Below, one piece after another: positions 7,109 to 16,148 of a DNA stretch of 64,000 nt. The notes under the pieces were generated by a model, which worked only from the letters and a program-made list of their open reading frames with translations, did not search any database and had not been told where the DNA came from. Numbering within the stretch: position 1 is the first letter of the stretch; the number at the start of each line of letters is the position of its first letter. A program made the position numbers and the translations under genes. This DNA comes from Burkholderia pseudomultivorans (GTDB lineage: Bacteria > Pseudomonadota > Gammaproteobacteria > Burkholderiales > Burkholderiaceae): NCBI RefSeq assembly GCF_902499075.1, contig NZ_CABVPP010000030.1:1-64000 (forward strand). Direction: 5' to 3'.

Positions 7109-9403
7109 ATGGTTACGACACACAATCTCGGTTTCCCGCGCATCGGCGCCCGGCGCGAACTCAAGTTCGGTCTCGAACGCTACTGGAAGGGCGAATCGTC
7201 GCGCGACGAGCTGAAGGCGCTCGGCGCCGAGCTGCGCCGGCGTCACTGGAACGACCAGCGCGACCTGGACCTCGCGCCGATCGGCGATTTCGCGTTCTAC
7301 GACCAGGTGCTCGACATGAGCTTCACGCTCGGCAACCTGCCGAAGCGCGTGCAGGGCTTCCACGGCGACACGCTCGACAACTATTTCCGCGTGGCGCGCG
7401 GCCGTTCGGCGCAGTCCGCCGAAGCGCAAGCCGCCTGCTGCGGCGGTGTCGCGGCAGGCGAAATGACGAAGTGGTTCGATACGAACTATCACTACATCGT
7501 CCCGGAATTCCACGCCGACACGAATTTCTCGCTCGATCCGTCGCGCCTGCTGCAGCAACTGGCGGAAGCGCAGGCGCAGGGCGTGAACGCGAAGCCCGTG
7601 ATCATCGGGCCGGTCACTTACCTGTGGCTCGGCAAGTCGAAGGACGACTCGGACCGCCTCGCGCTGCTGCCGAAGCTGCTGCCGGTCTACGGCGCGCTGC
7701 TCGACACGCTGACCGCGCAGGGCGTCGAATGGGTGCAGATCGACGAGCCGATCCTCGTCACCGAGCTCGATGCCGAATGGCAGCAGGCATTCAGGACCGC
7801 GTACGCCGCGCTCGAGACGCGCCGCATCAAGGTGTTGCTTGCGACGTACTTCGGCCAGCTGCAGGACAACCTGGCGCTTGCCGCGTCGCTGTCGGTCGAC
7901 GGCCTGCATGTCGACGCGATCAACGCGCGCGACGAGATCGACGCGCTGGCTCGCGAGCTGCCGGCCGGGCGCGTGCTGTCGGTCGGCGCGATCAACGGCC
8001 GCAACATCTGGAAGACGGACCTGGGCGCCGCGCTCGACTGGCTGGAGCCGCTCGCGAAGCAGCTCGGCGATCGTCTGTGGCTTGCGCCGTCGTGCTCGCT
8101 GCTGCACGTGCCGGTCGATCTCGCGAGCGAACAGAAGCTCGATGCGGAAATCCGTTCGTGGCTGGCGTTCGCGCTGCAGAAGCTCGACGAGCTGAAGGTG
8201 CTGGCGACCGCGCTGAACGAGGGCCGCGACAAGGTGACCGATGCGCTCGCCGCGAATGCCGCGGCGATTGCGTCGCGCCGCAGCTCGCCGCGCGTGCACA
8301 ATCCGGCCGTGCAGGCTGCGCTCGCCGGCATCGACGCGCGGCTCGGCAAGCGCGCGAGCCCGTACCCGCAGCGCGCGCGGAAGCAGTCGGCCCGCCTGAA
8401 GCTGCCCGCGTTCCCGACGACGACGATCGGCTCGTTCCCGCAGACCGGCGAAATCCGCCGCGCACGCAGCCAGTTCAAGGCCGGCGCGCTGGACGAAGCG
8501 GGCTACCGCGCCGCGATGCAGGCCGAGATCGAACGCAGCGTGCGCGAGCAGGAAGCGCTGGAACTCGACGTGCTCGTGCACGGCGAAGCCGAGCGCAACG
8601 ACATGGTCGAGTACTTCGGCGAGCAGCTCGACGGCTACGCGTTCAGCCAGTTCGGCTGGGTGCAGTCGTACGGTTCGCGCTGCGTGAAGCCGCCGATCCT
8701 GTTCGGCGACATCAGCCGTCCGAAGGCGATGACGGTCGAGTGGATCACGTACGCGCAGTCGCTGACGAACAAGCCGATGAAGGGCATGCTGACCGGCCCG
8801 GTGACGATCCTCAACTGGTCGTTCGTGCGTGACGACCAGCCGCGCTCGGTGTCGTGCTGCCAGCTCGCGCTCGCGATTCGCGACGAAGTGCTCGATCTCG
8901 AGAAGGCCGGCGTGCGTGTGATCCAGATCGACGAGGCCGCGCTGCGCGAAGGGTTGCCGCTGCGCCGCGCGCAATGGGGCGAATACCTGAAGTGGGCGGT
9001 CGAATCGTTCCGCATCACCGCGAATGGCGTGCGGGACGACACGCAGATCCACACGCACATGTGCTATTCGGAGTTCAACGACATCATCGCGTCGATCGCC
9101 GACATGGATGCCGACGTGATCACGATCGAGACGTCGCGCTCGGACATGGAGCTGCTCGATGCGTTCGACGACTTCAAGTATCCGAACGAAATCGGGCCGG
9201 GTGTGTACGACATCCACTCGCCGAACATCCCGACGCAGGATCACATCGTCGGGCTGATGAAGAAGGCGGCCGAACGGATTCCGGCGGAGCGTCTGTGGGT
9301 GAACCCGGACTGCGGGCTGAAGACGCGTCAGTGGGCGGAGGTGATTCCGGCGCTGACCAACATGGTCGCCGCTGCGAAGACGCTGCGCGGCCAGCTGCAG
9401 TAA
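7109..9403 (+). CDS. metE: Cobalamin-independent methionine synthase MetE
   Basis: A 764-residue 5-methyltetrahydropteroyltriglutamate-homocysteine methyltransferase; it makes methionine in the cytoplasm without B12. Two homologous barrels are present: an N-terminal one starting [17 protein letters not shown] and a C-terminal catalytic one starting [17 protein letters not shown] near residue 435. The zinc ligands fit: His650, Cys652, Glu674 and Cys735, in [16 protein letters not shown] and NPDCGLKTR. The start is the ATG at 7109 ([13 protein letters not shown]); the frame is open slightly upstream. It is divergent from metR and ends before a strong bidirectional hairpin. Confidence 0.97.
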   Translation: MVTTHNLGFPRIGARRELKFGLERYWKGESSRDELKALGAELRRRHWNDQRDLDLAPIGDFAFYDQVLDMSFTLGNLPKRVQGFHGDTLDNYFRVARGRSAQSAEAQAACCGGVAAGEMTKWFDTNYHYIVPEFHADTNFSLDPSRLLQQLAEAQAQGVNAKPVIIGPVTYLWLGKSKDDSDRLALLPKLLPVYGALLDTLTAQGVEWVQIDEPILVTELDAEWQQAFRTAYAALETRRIKVLLATYFGQLQDNLALAASLSVDGLHVDAINARDEIDALARELPAGRVLSVGAINGRNIWKTDLGAALDWLEPLAKQLGDRLWLAPSCSLLHVPVDLASEQKLDAEIRSWLAFALQKLDELKVLATALNEGRDKVTDALAANAAAIASRRSSPRVHNPAVQAALAGIDARLGKRASPYPQRARKQSARLKLPAFPTTTIGSFPQTGEIRRARSQFKAGALDEAGYRAAMQAEIERSVREQEALELDVLVHGEAERNDMVEYFGEQLDGYAFSQFGWVQSYGSRCVKPPILFGDISRPKAMTVEWITYAQSLTNKPMKGMLTGPVTILNWSFVRDDQPRSVSCCQLALAIRDEVLDLEKAGVRVIQIDEAALREGLPLRRAQWGEYLKWAVESFRITANGVRDDTQIHTHMCYSEFNDIIASIADMDADVITIETSRSDMELLDAFDDFKYPNEIGPGVYDIHSPNIPTQDHIVGLMKKAAERIPAERLWVNPDCGLKTRQWAEVIPALTNMVAAAKTLRGQLQ

Positions 9404-9466
9404 CAGCAACGCGGGCGCGGTGCGCGTGAACCGCCGCAACGGCAAAGGCGCGCCGTCCTGCGCAGG

Positions 9467-9508
9467 TTCGTGCAATCGGCCGCGGGCACGCCGGGCCGAC
9501 TGCACGAA
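9467..9508. terminator. Hairpin between metE and the NCS1 permease gene
   Basis: Inverted repeat with 15-base arms (TTCGTGCAATCGGCC / GGCCGACTGCACGAA, one mismatch) and a 12-base loop, centred between two convergent stop codons. It is probably a bidirectional terminator: the AA/TT at the stem ends gives only a short T run on either strand. Confidence 0.65.
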
Positions 9509-9517
9509 TTCACTGCG

Positions 9518-11020
9518 TTACACGCGTTCCTGCCGCGCGATGCCGGCCGCGTCTTCCGGCGACGGCGTCTGCGCAATCACGCGGCGCTCGCGTTCGAGGT
9601 CGAGCGAGCGCGACAGCAGCGCATATACGGCGCCCGCGACGATCAGCCCGACGAGCCATGCAAGGTCGACGCCGCCGAGCATTCGCGCGAACGGACCGAC
9701 GAACACCTCGCGGTTCGCTTCGGCGTCGAAGATGTAGAAGAACGGCACCATCGCCGCGAAGCCGACCAGGTACGCGACGATGCCGCGCGGTTGCCACGCG
9801 CCGTAGAGTCCGTCCGCCGTGAAGAAATGCGCGATTGCATAGTGGCCGCGCCGCACGAAGAAATAGTCGACGAGGTTCACCGCGGTCCACGGCACGAGGA
9901 AGTACAGCATCAGCGTGAGGAACGTCTGCAGCAGCGCGATGCCGTTGCCGCGGATCGCGAACACGCAGGCGAGCACGAACGCGCTGATCGCGACGATCGA
10001 CGCAATGCGTGCACGACGCGTCGGCTTGATCGGCACGATCGAATCGATGCCGGTCAGTACGGTCAGCATTGCGCTGTACGCATTGAGCGCGATGATCGGC
10101 AGGAAGCCGACCAGCGACACGATTGCGATCAACTTGCCGAGGCCCGGCACCAGCGACGCACCGACGTCGTTCATCGCGACCAGCGCATCGGCCGCATGCA
10201 GCTTCTGCGCGAGCCACGCGCCGAGTCCGATCATCCAGGTGCCCGACAGCGAGGCGCCGGCGAAGATCACCGCGATCAGCTTCGCGCGGCTCGTGTGCTT
10301 CGGCAGGTAGCGCGAGTAGTCGGACACGTAGGGCGCATACGAGATGTTGTAGCTCGCGGCGATCGCGAACTGCGTCGCAAAGCCGATCCAGTTGAAGCCC
10401 GGCACAGCGGCGGGCGCGGCGGCGGCCGTCGCCGGCGCCGCATGGCCGAACGCGAGCGCGAGCGTGACGAGCGCATAGAGCGGCAGCGTCGCGATCAGCG
10501 CCCACTTGAAGGTGCGGTGCATCAGGTCGTGGCCGTAGATCGCGAGCAGCGCGCCGACTGCGACGGCCGCGATCGCGACGAAACCGCCGTCGATCCCGAA
10601 CACGTTGTGCACGCCGTCGACCATCAGCGACACGTTGACGACGTTGAAGCCGACGAACACGAACAGCGTCGCGAGCAGCGCGACGATCACGCCGCGATAG
10701 CCGAACTGCGCGCGCGACTGGATCATCTGCGGCAGGCCCATTTCCGGCCCCTGCGACCCGTGAAATGCCATGAAGATCGTGCCGAACATGATGCCGAGTG
10801 CGCCGGCAAGTGTCGTCCAGCCCGCGGACAGCCCCATGCCGGGCCCGACGAAGCCGATCGAGATCGTGAAGAAATGGAAGTTGCCGAGAAACCAGAACGG
10901 GCCCTGGCTCGCGAGCTTCGCGTGGCGTTCGTTCTCGGGGATGTAGTCGATCGAGTGATGCTCGATCGCAAGGCTGGCCGATTCGGCGTGGCCGAGATCG
11001 AGGGTGTCGGGGCGGTTCAT
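9518..11020 (-). CDS. NCS1-family permease (purine/cytosine type)
   Basis: A 500-residue inner-membrane transporter of the nucleobase:cation symporter-1 family. About twelve hydrophobic helices are present, with an N-terminal amphipathic segment ending in FWFLGNFHFFTISIGFVGPG and the family-type helix 3 segment MIQSRAQFGYRG. Relatives carry cytosine, purines, allantoin or hydantoins. It follows gbuA and an MHS transporter on the same strand, 170 bases behind, so its substrate may be a nitrogen compound related to guanidino acids, which is inference. AGGAG precedes the ATG. Its stop faces metE. Confidence 0.85.
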   Translation of the reverse strand: MNRPDTLDLGHAESASLAIEHHSIDYIPENERHAKLASQGPFWFLGNFHFFTISIGFVGPGMGLSAGWTTLAGALGIMFGTIFMAFHGSQGPEMGLPQMIQSRAQFGYRGVIVALLATLFVFVGFNVVNVSLMVDGVHNVFGIDGGFVAIAAVAVGALLAIYGHDLMHRTFKWALIATLPLYALVTLALAFGHAAPATAAAAPAAVPGFNWIGFATQFAIAASYNISYAPYVSDYSRYLPKHTSRAKLIAVIFAGASLSGTWMIGLGAWLAQKLHAADALVAMNDVGASLVPGLGKLIAIVSLVGFLPIIALNAYSAMLTVLTGIDSIVPIKPTRRARIASIVAISAFVLACVFAIRGNGIALLQTFLTLMLYFLVPWTAVNLVDYFFVRRGHYAIAHFFTADGLYGAWQPRGIVAYLVGFAAMVPFFYIFDAEANREVFVGPFARMLGGVDLAWLVGLIVAGAVYALLSRSLDLERERRVIAQTPSPEDAAGIARQERV

Positions 11021-11190
11021 GACGCGATGTCTCCTGGGTCGCGCGCGGTTCGCCGATGCGACCGCGCGCGCCGGCCCGCCGCGATGCGTGCGCGGCAGGC
11101 GATGAATGATTGTGACGGTGACGGAAAAGGGCGGCGCGGTGCGCCGCCGGGCGAACGGGCAGGCGCGATGCCGGCCCGCGTTGCCGGGTG

Positions 11191-12516
11191 TTACGCGGTG
11201 CGTGCGGTGCGCGGCAGCGCGTCGGACGTGTCGCGCGGCGCACCGGCGTCGTCGATGCCGACGCGGCGCGAGATCAGCCACACGCACAGCGACGACAGGA
11301 TCGCCGCGCTGGTGTACTGGATCGCGAGCGGCCACCATTGCGGTGCGGTGTTCTGCGCGATGACGGTCGCGACGAGCGGCGTGAGGCCGCCGGCGAGCGC
11401 GCCGCACACCTGGTATGCGATCGAGATCGCCGTGTAGCGGATGCGCGCGACGAAGATGCCGCTGACGAAGCCCGCGACGACCGAGTAGTAGCCCGATTCC
11501 GCGAGCGTCGCGAGGCCGACGCCGACCGTGATCGACAGCGGCGTGCCCATGTGCACGAGCGGCAGCATCACGAACGGAACGATCGCGGCCCACGCGCCGG
11601 TGATCAGCAGCACGCGCGTCGTGCCGAAACGCTGCGCGAAGAACGCGGCCGCGAGCTGCACGACGAACTGCAGCACGGCGACGATCGTCATGCACTGCAG
11701 CACCATCGAGCGGTCGAGCGACAGGAACTGCGTCGCATAGCTGATCATGAAGATGTTGCTGAAATACACGCCGGCAATCCCGTACACGTTCGCGCCGATC
11801 GCGAGCAGCAGCAGCGGCCAGTACTTCAGCGCCTCGCGCACCGGGTTGCGCGCGGTGTCGCCGCGCGCGCGCACTTCCTCGAACTCCGGCGATTCCGACA
11901 CGCTGGCCCGGATCACGAAGCCGACCGCCAGCAGCACCGCGCTCGCGAGGAACGGCAGGCGCCAGCCCCAGCTCATCAGGTCTTCCTTCGGCAGCGTGCT
12001 GATCGCGCCGAACGCGAGCATCGACAGGATCAGGCCGCTCGCGCTGCCGAGCTGCGCGAACGACGCGAAGAACGTGCGCTTGCCTTCGGGCGCATGCTCG
12101 CCCGCGAGCAGCACCGCGCCGCCCCATTCGCCGCCGACCGCGATGCCTTGCAGCACGCGCATCAGCACCAGCAGGATCGGCGCGATCACGCCGGCCTGCG
12201 CGTGGGTCGGCAGCAGGCCGATCGCGACCGTCGACACGGCCATCAGCATCAGCGTCGCGAGCAGCGAGCGCTTGCGGCCGAAGCGGTCGCCGAGATAGCC
12301 GAACATCACGCCGCCGAGCGGCCGCGCGAAGAAGCCGACCGCGAACGAGCCGAACGACGCGAGCAGGCTGATGAAGCGGTTTTCGCCGGGAAAGAACAGC
12401 GGCCCGAACACGATGGCGGCGGCGGTCGCGTAGCTATAGAAGTCGTACCACTCGATCGTGGTGCCGACGAACGACGCGAGCGCCGCGCGCTTCGGTTGCT
12501 TGACGGAAGTCCCCAT
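11191..12516 (-). CDS. MHS-family MFS transporter (ShiA/ProP-like)
   Basis: A 441-residue MFS protein of the metabolite:H+ symporter group, like shikimate (ShiA), citrate and proline/betaine permeases. Diagnostic segments are SFVGTTIEWYDFYSY at the N-terminus, the loop motif GYLGDRFGRKRSL near residue 80, and GIAVGGEWGGAVLLAGEHAP near residue 128. It follows gbuA by 54 bases and is very probably in the same operon, so uptake of 4-guanidinobutyrate or a similar acid is the most likely role (inferred from context). The ATG at 12516 has an AGAGGAG site upstream. Confidence 0.87.
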   Translation of the reverse strand: MGTSVKQPKRAALASFVGTTIEWYDFYSYATAAAIVFGPLFFPGENRFISLLASFGSFAVGFFARPLGGVMFGYLGDRFGRKRSLLATLMLMAVSTVAIGLLPTHAQAGVIAPILLVLMRVLQGIAVGGEWGGAVLLAGEHAPEGKRTFFASFAQLGSASGLILSMLAFGAISTLPKEDLMSWGWRLPFLASAVLLAVGFVIRASVSESPEFEEVRARGDTARNPVREALKYWPLLLLAIGANVYGIAGVYFSNIFMISYATQFLSLDRSMVLQCMTIVAVLQFVVQLAAAFFAQRFGTTRVLLITGAWAAIVPFVMLPLVHMGTPLSITVGVGLATLAESGYYSVVAGFVSGIFVARIRYTAISIAYQVCGALAGGLTPLVATVIAQNTAPQWWPLAIQYTSAAILSSLCVWLISRRVGIDDAGAPRDTSDALPRTARTA

Positions 12517-12570
12517 CTTGCGTGTGCTCCTCTGGAATCCTCTGATTTGGAATGGTTGGCGGCGCCGGGA

Positions 12571-13527
12571 TCAGTCGCGGTACGCGACGCCCGGCAGCAC
12601 GCACAGCAGCTCGTACGCGAGGTTTGCGCCGAGCAGCGCGGTGGTGCCGAACGGGTCGTACGGCGGCGCGACTTCGACGAGGTCGCAGCCGACGATGTTC
12701 AGCCCCTTCGCGCCGCGGATGATTTCGAGCGCCTGCGGCACCGTGAGGCCGGCGATTTCCGGCGTGCCGGTGCCCGGCGCGTAGGCCGGGTCGATGCCGT
12801 CGATGTCGAAGCTGATGTAGACCGGCGTGTCGCCGATGCGAGCACGCACTTCTTCCATCAGCGGCGCGAGCGACTTGTTCCAGCACTCCTCGGCCTGCAC
12901 GACGCGGAAGCCCTGCTCGCGGCACCAGTCGAAATCCTCGGCCGCATAGCCGGTGCCGCGCAGGCCGATCTGCGTGACCTTGTCGCCGTGCAGCAGGCCT
13001 TCCTCGACCGCGCGGCGGAACGGCGTGCCGTGCGCGATCTTTTCGCCCATCATCGTATCGTTCACATCGGCGTGTGCATCGACGTGGATCAATGCGACCT
13101 TGCCGTGCTTGCGGTGGATCGCGCGCAGGATCGGCAGCGCGATCGTGTGGTCGCCGCCGAGCGTGATCGGCTTGCAGTCGTGCTTCAGGATCGCGTCGTA
13201 CGCATCCTCGATGCGCGCGATCGAGTCGTGCAGGTTGTACGGGTTGATCGCGACGTCGCCGATGTCGGCGATCTGCAGCGAGTCGAACGGCGCGGCGCGC
13301 GTGGCCATGTTGTACGGGCGCAGCAGCACGGATTCGGTGCGGATCTGGCGCGGGCCGAAGCGCGCGCCGGTGCGGTTCGAGGTGCCGAGGTCGAACGGCA
13401 CGCCGACGAAGCACGCGTCGAGGCCTTCGGCGGTCGGCACGTGCGGCAGGCGCATCATCGTCGCGATGCCGCCGCAGCGCGGCATTTCGTTGCCGCCGAG
13501 CGGCTGGAAACGGGTGGTGTCGTTCAT
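12571..13527 (-). CDS. gbuA: Guanidinobutyrase (ureohydrolase)
   Basis: A 318-residue binuclear-manganese ureohydrolase of the arginase/agmatinase superfamily. Metal-binding segments are GGDHT (124-128), HVDAHAD (148-154) and SFDIDGIDP (239-247). The N-terminus QPLGGNEMPRCGGIATMMRL and the segment VGCDLVEVAPPYDP closely resemble Pseudomonas guanidinobutyrase GbuA rather than agmatinase SpeB. The expected reaction is 4-guanidinobutyrate to 4-aminobutyrate plus urea; 3-guanidinopropionase is the main alternative. It is divergent from a LysR regulator, as gbuA is from gbuR in Pseudomonas, and is followed by two transporters. Confidence 0.88.
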   Translation of the reverse strand: MNDTTRFQPLGGNEMPRCGGIATMMRLPHVPTAEGLDACFVGVPFDLGTSNRTGARFGPRQIRTESVLLRPYNMATRAAPFDSLQIADIGDVAINPYNLHDSIARIEDAYDAILKHDCKPITLGGDHTIALPILRAIHRKHGKVALIHVDAHADVNDTMMGEKIAHGTPFRRAVEEGLLHGDKVTQIGLRGTGYAAEDFDWCREQGFRVVQAEECWNKSLAPLMEEVRARIGDTPVYISFDIDGIDPAYAPGTGTPEIAGLTVPQALEIIRGAKGLNIVGCDLVEVAPPYDPFGTTALLGANLAYELLCVLPGVAYRD

Positions 13528-13630
13528 GGGGTGTCTCTTCCGATGTGGGGTTGCCGTATCATTCGACGCGGCGTGGCGCACAGTTTTACGCGCTCCGCCC
13601 GCAAAGAAGAATGCGAAGATATCGACGTAA

Positions 13631-13650
13631 ACATCGATTTCCATCGATGT
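13631..13650. promoter_or_regulatory. Palindromic operator between gbuA and its LysR regulator
   Basis: Perfect inverted repeat ACATCGAT-TTCC-ATCGATGT (20 bp). It lies 17 bases before the LysR GTG start and about 104 bases before the gbuA start. The position suits LysR autorepression and activation of the divergent gene; binding is inferred. Confidence 0.65.
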
Positions 13651-13666
13651 ATGCAAGGGGAATAGC

Positions 13667-14578
13667 GTGCTGGGGAATCTGTCGACCCTCGATCTGCGGT
13701 TGATCCGCGTGTTTCTCGCGGTCACCGACGCGGGCGGCGTGTCGGCCGCGCAGGCCGTGCTGAACGTCGGCCAGTCGACGATCAGCGCACAGCTGTCGTC
13801 GCTCGAGACGCGGCTCGGCTACCGGCTCTGCGAGCGCGGCCGCAGCGGTTTCCGGCTCACGCCGAAGGGCGAGCGGTTCCATGCGATGAGCCGCAAGCTG
13901 CTCGCCGCGCTCGACGAATTCGGGATGGCCGCGCGGCACATGGACCGCCAGCTCGTCGGCACGCTGCATATCGGGTTGATCGGACACACGCCGATCAGCC
14001 AGAACGCGCGGATCGCCGAGGCGATCGCCGCGTTCCGCACGCGCGACGAGGCGGTGCGTTTCTCGATCTCGGTGCGCGCACCGGGCGATCTCGAGGAAAA
14101 GCTGCTGAGCGACGAGATCCAGATCGCGGTCGGCTATTTCTGGCATCGCGTGCCGTCGCTGCATTACACGCCGCTGTTCATCGAGCGGCAGGTCGCGTAT
14201 TGCGGCCGCGGCCATCCGCTGTTCGAGCGCGCCGGCGCGCTGACGCCGGCCGACGTGGCCGGCTTCGAATGGGCGTGGCGCTCGTATCCGCTGCCGGAGG
14301 CGCAGATGTCGACCACGCCGGACCGCGTGACCGCGACCGCCGACAACATGGAGGCCGTCGCGCTGCTGATCCTGTCCGGCCACCACCTCGGCTACCTGCC
14401 GCAGCACTTCGCGGCGCCGTACGTCGCGCAGGGGCTGCTCGCGCCGCTCAATCCGGAGCGGCTGCACTACGACGTGACGTTCCACATGGTCGTCGCGCGC
14501 AACGGGCGCGGCAATCCGCTCGTCGAGGCGTTCCTCGAGGATCTCGAACACGCGCACCAGGCGCCGGACGCCGTCTAG
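13667..14578 (+). CDS. LysR-type regulator of the guanidinobutyrase operon
   Basis: A 303-residue LysR-family regulator. The helix-turn-helix lies at about residues 22-50 (GGVSAAQAVLNVGQSTISAQ), followed by the effector domain from about residue 95. It starts at a GTG at 13667 with AAGGGG a few bases upstream, and a perfect palindrome lies just before it. Its divergent layout with gbuA matches GbuR of Pseudomonas, so it probably activates gbuA and the two transporters in response to guanidinobutyrate. The effector is inferred from context only. Confidence 0.85.
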   Translation: MLGNLSTLDLRLIRVFLAVTDAGGVSAAQAVLNVGQSTISAQLSSLETRLGYRLCERGRSGFRLTPKGERFHAMSRKLLAALDEFGMAARHMDRQLVGTLHIGLIGHTPISQNARIAEAIAAFRTRDEAVRFSISVRAPGDLEEKLLSDEIQIAVGYFWHRVPSLHYTPLFIERQVAYCGRGHPLFERAGALTPADVAGFEWAWRSYPLPEAQMSTTPDRVTATADNMEAVALLILSGHHLGYLPQHFAAPYVAQGLLAPLNPERLHYDVTFHMVVARNGRGNPLVEAFLEDLEHAHQAPDAV

Positions 14579-14579
14579 G

Positions 14580-14618
14580 GCCGACAGCGTCAGCAACTGT
14601 CACGCGGCGGCTGTCGGC
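14580..14618. terminator. Hairpin between convergent LysR and Lrp genes
   Basis: A 9-bp perfect inverted repeat GCCGACAGC / GCTGTCGGC with a 21-base loop, starting just after the LysR stop codon. There is no T run; a terminator role is inferred from its place between convergent genes. Confidence 0.45.
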
Positions 14619-14704
14619 GGTACGCATCGACGGCTAACGATGTGACGGGCGGACGCGGCAGCCTGTGCCCGCCGGCTCCGTGCGCGCTCGGCCCGCGGCT
14701 CGCC

Positions 14705-15184
14705 TCACGGCACCGGCAAGCCCGCGTCGTGCTTGACCTCGCGCAGCGACAGCGCCGATTCGATCGACGTCACGCCCGGCAGCATCCGCAGCGAATCGCG
14801 CAGGAACGTGCCGTAGTCGTCGAGATCGCGCGCGACGACCTGCAGCAGATAGTCGGCGGTACCGGCCACGTTGTGGCACGACAGGATCCGCTCGATGCCG
14901 AGCACCTCGCGCTCGAAGCGGTCGGCGACCTTGCGGTCGTGCGTCGCGAACCGCACCAGCACGAACGCGACGACGCCGAAGCCGAGCGCCTGGCGCGACA
15001 GCTGCGCGCGGTAGCGCTCGATGTAGCCGTCGTTCTCGAGGCGCTTCAGGCGCCGCGCGCACGGCGTTTCGGACAGGCCGACGCTGTCGGCGAGGCGCGC
15101 GATCGGCAGGCGGCCGTCGCGCTGCACGGCGGCCAGAATCGCGCGGTCGGTTTTGTCGAGCTCGGTCATGTTGGTGGATTCCAT
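14705..15184 (-). CDS. Lrp/AsnC-family transcriptional regulator
   Basis: A 159-residue feast/famine regulator. The N-terminal helix-turn-helix (LDKTDRAILAAVQRDGRLPIARLADSVG) is followed by the C-terminal RAM effector domain (about residues 70-150). It is divergent from a LysE/RhtB amino-acid exporter with 119 bases between, a common pairing in which the Lrp protein senses the exported amino acid and switches the exporter on. A second in-frame ATG at 15169 (MTELDK) is a possible start. The effector cannot be told from sequence. Confidence 0.88.
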   Translation of the reverse strand: MESTNMTELDKTDRAILAAVQRDGRLPIARLADSVGLSETPCARRLKRLENDGYIERYRAQLSRQALGFGVVAFVLVRFATHDRKVADRFEREVLGIERILSCHNVAGTADYLLQVVARDLDDYGTFLRDSLRMLPGVTSIESALSLREVKHDAGLPVP

Positions 15185-15303
15185 GTTTTGACGACGTAAT
15201 TGTGGAGGATTCCGCTATCGATCGCCAGTTATGAACCGAAGATGGCCAATAATCCCTCGTTCGTCAGCGGCAAACTATCGTCGTTGACGGACGGGGGCAG
15301 ACC

Positions 15304-15924
15304 ATGATTTCCACGCATTTGCTGTTGATTTATCTCGCCGCGCTGGCGGCCATCTACGCGGTGCCGGGGCCGGACATGGCGCTCGTGCTGCAGACCAGCA
15401 TCGGCCGCGGCGTGCGGCCCGGGATCGCCGCGGCGGCCGGGTTGTCGCTGTCGCGCAGCGCGCACGTGACGCTGTCCGCGTGCGGCGTCGCGGCACTGAT
15501 TCGCAGCGCGCCGTGGCTGTACGAAGTGATCCGCTACGGCGGCGCGCTGTATCTCGGCTACGTCGCGATCCAGGTGTTCCGCTCGCCGGTGTTCGACGTC
15601 GGCGGCGGCGAAGCGGCGGCCGGCGCATTGCGGCAGTCGTTCGTGAAGGGGCTGCTGACCAACCTGCTGAACCCGAAGGCGCTGCTGTTCTGCTCGGTGC
15701 TGCTGCCGCAGTTCGTGCGGCCGGAGGCCGGGCCGGTCGTCTGGCAGATGTTCGCGCTCGGCGCGCTGCTGGTCGCGGCCGGCGTGTGCTTCGACCTCGC
15801 CTGCGTGTTCGGCGCGTCGCGGATCGCGTCGTGGATGCGCGCGCATCCGCTCGCGCAGACGGTGCAGCGCTGGACCTTCTCGGCGGCGCTGATCGGCTTC
15901 GCGCTACGCCTGTCGATGGACTGA
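15304..15924 (+). CDS. LysE/RhtB-family amino-acid exporter
   Basis: A 206-residue inner-membrane protein with six predicted helices. The RhtB/LysE hallmarks are the N-terminal AIYAVPGPDMALVLQTSIGRG, the helix 2-3 region, and KGLLTNLLNPKALLFC near residue 118. Members export amino acids such as homoserine, threonine or leucine when these build up. A GGGGG site lies 8 bases before the ATG. Control by the divergent Lrp-type regulator is likely. Confidence 0.9.
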   Translation: MISTHLLLIYLAALAAIYAVPGPDMALVLQTSIGRGVRPGIAAAAGLSLSRSAHVTLSACGVAALIRSAPWLYEVIRYGGALYLGYVAIQVFRSPVFDVGGGEAAAGALRQSFVKGLLTNLLNPKALLFCSVLLPQFVRPEAGPVVWQMFALGALLVAAGVCFDLACVFGASRIASWMRAHPLAQTVQRWTFSAALIGFALRLSMD

Positions 15925-15951
15925 GCGCCCCGGCAGCGCAGCGCATCTTGC

Positions 15952-15983
15952 GCGCGAGGCGGCCTGCAACGCCGGCCTCGCGC
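15952..15983 (+). terminator. Hairpin after the LysE-type exporter gene
   Basis: Inverted repeat GCGCGAGG / CCTCGCGC (15952-15959 and 15976-15983) with further pairing inside (GGC/GCC). It starts 28 bases after the stop. No T run follows, so termination is only a possibility. Confidence 0.4.
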
Positions 15984-16148
15984 ACCTTCCCGCCGCACAA
16001 CGGCGTGCGCGCAAATCATCTGACTGTTCTAAACTTCCTGTGTCTTCGCGCTGCGTCGAACCAGACTGACCGAACGGAACCGTCTTCCGCCGGCCCTGTC
16101 CGATTTCCTGGCTGTTCCGTGCAACGCGGTACCAAGGAGGGTCTGAAC

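Noticed and set aside
7067-9505. An 812-codon minus-strand frame opposite metE
   Set aside because: Low-complexity Arg/Leu-rich shadow; metE on the plus strand has all catalytic residues.
9518-12127. An 869-codon frame that appears to join the NCS1 permease to upstream sequence
   Set aside because: The N-terminal 369 codons are a shadow of the MHS transporter gene in another frame; the real start is the ATG at 11020.
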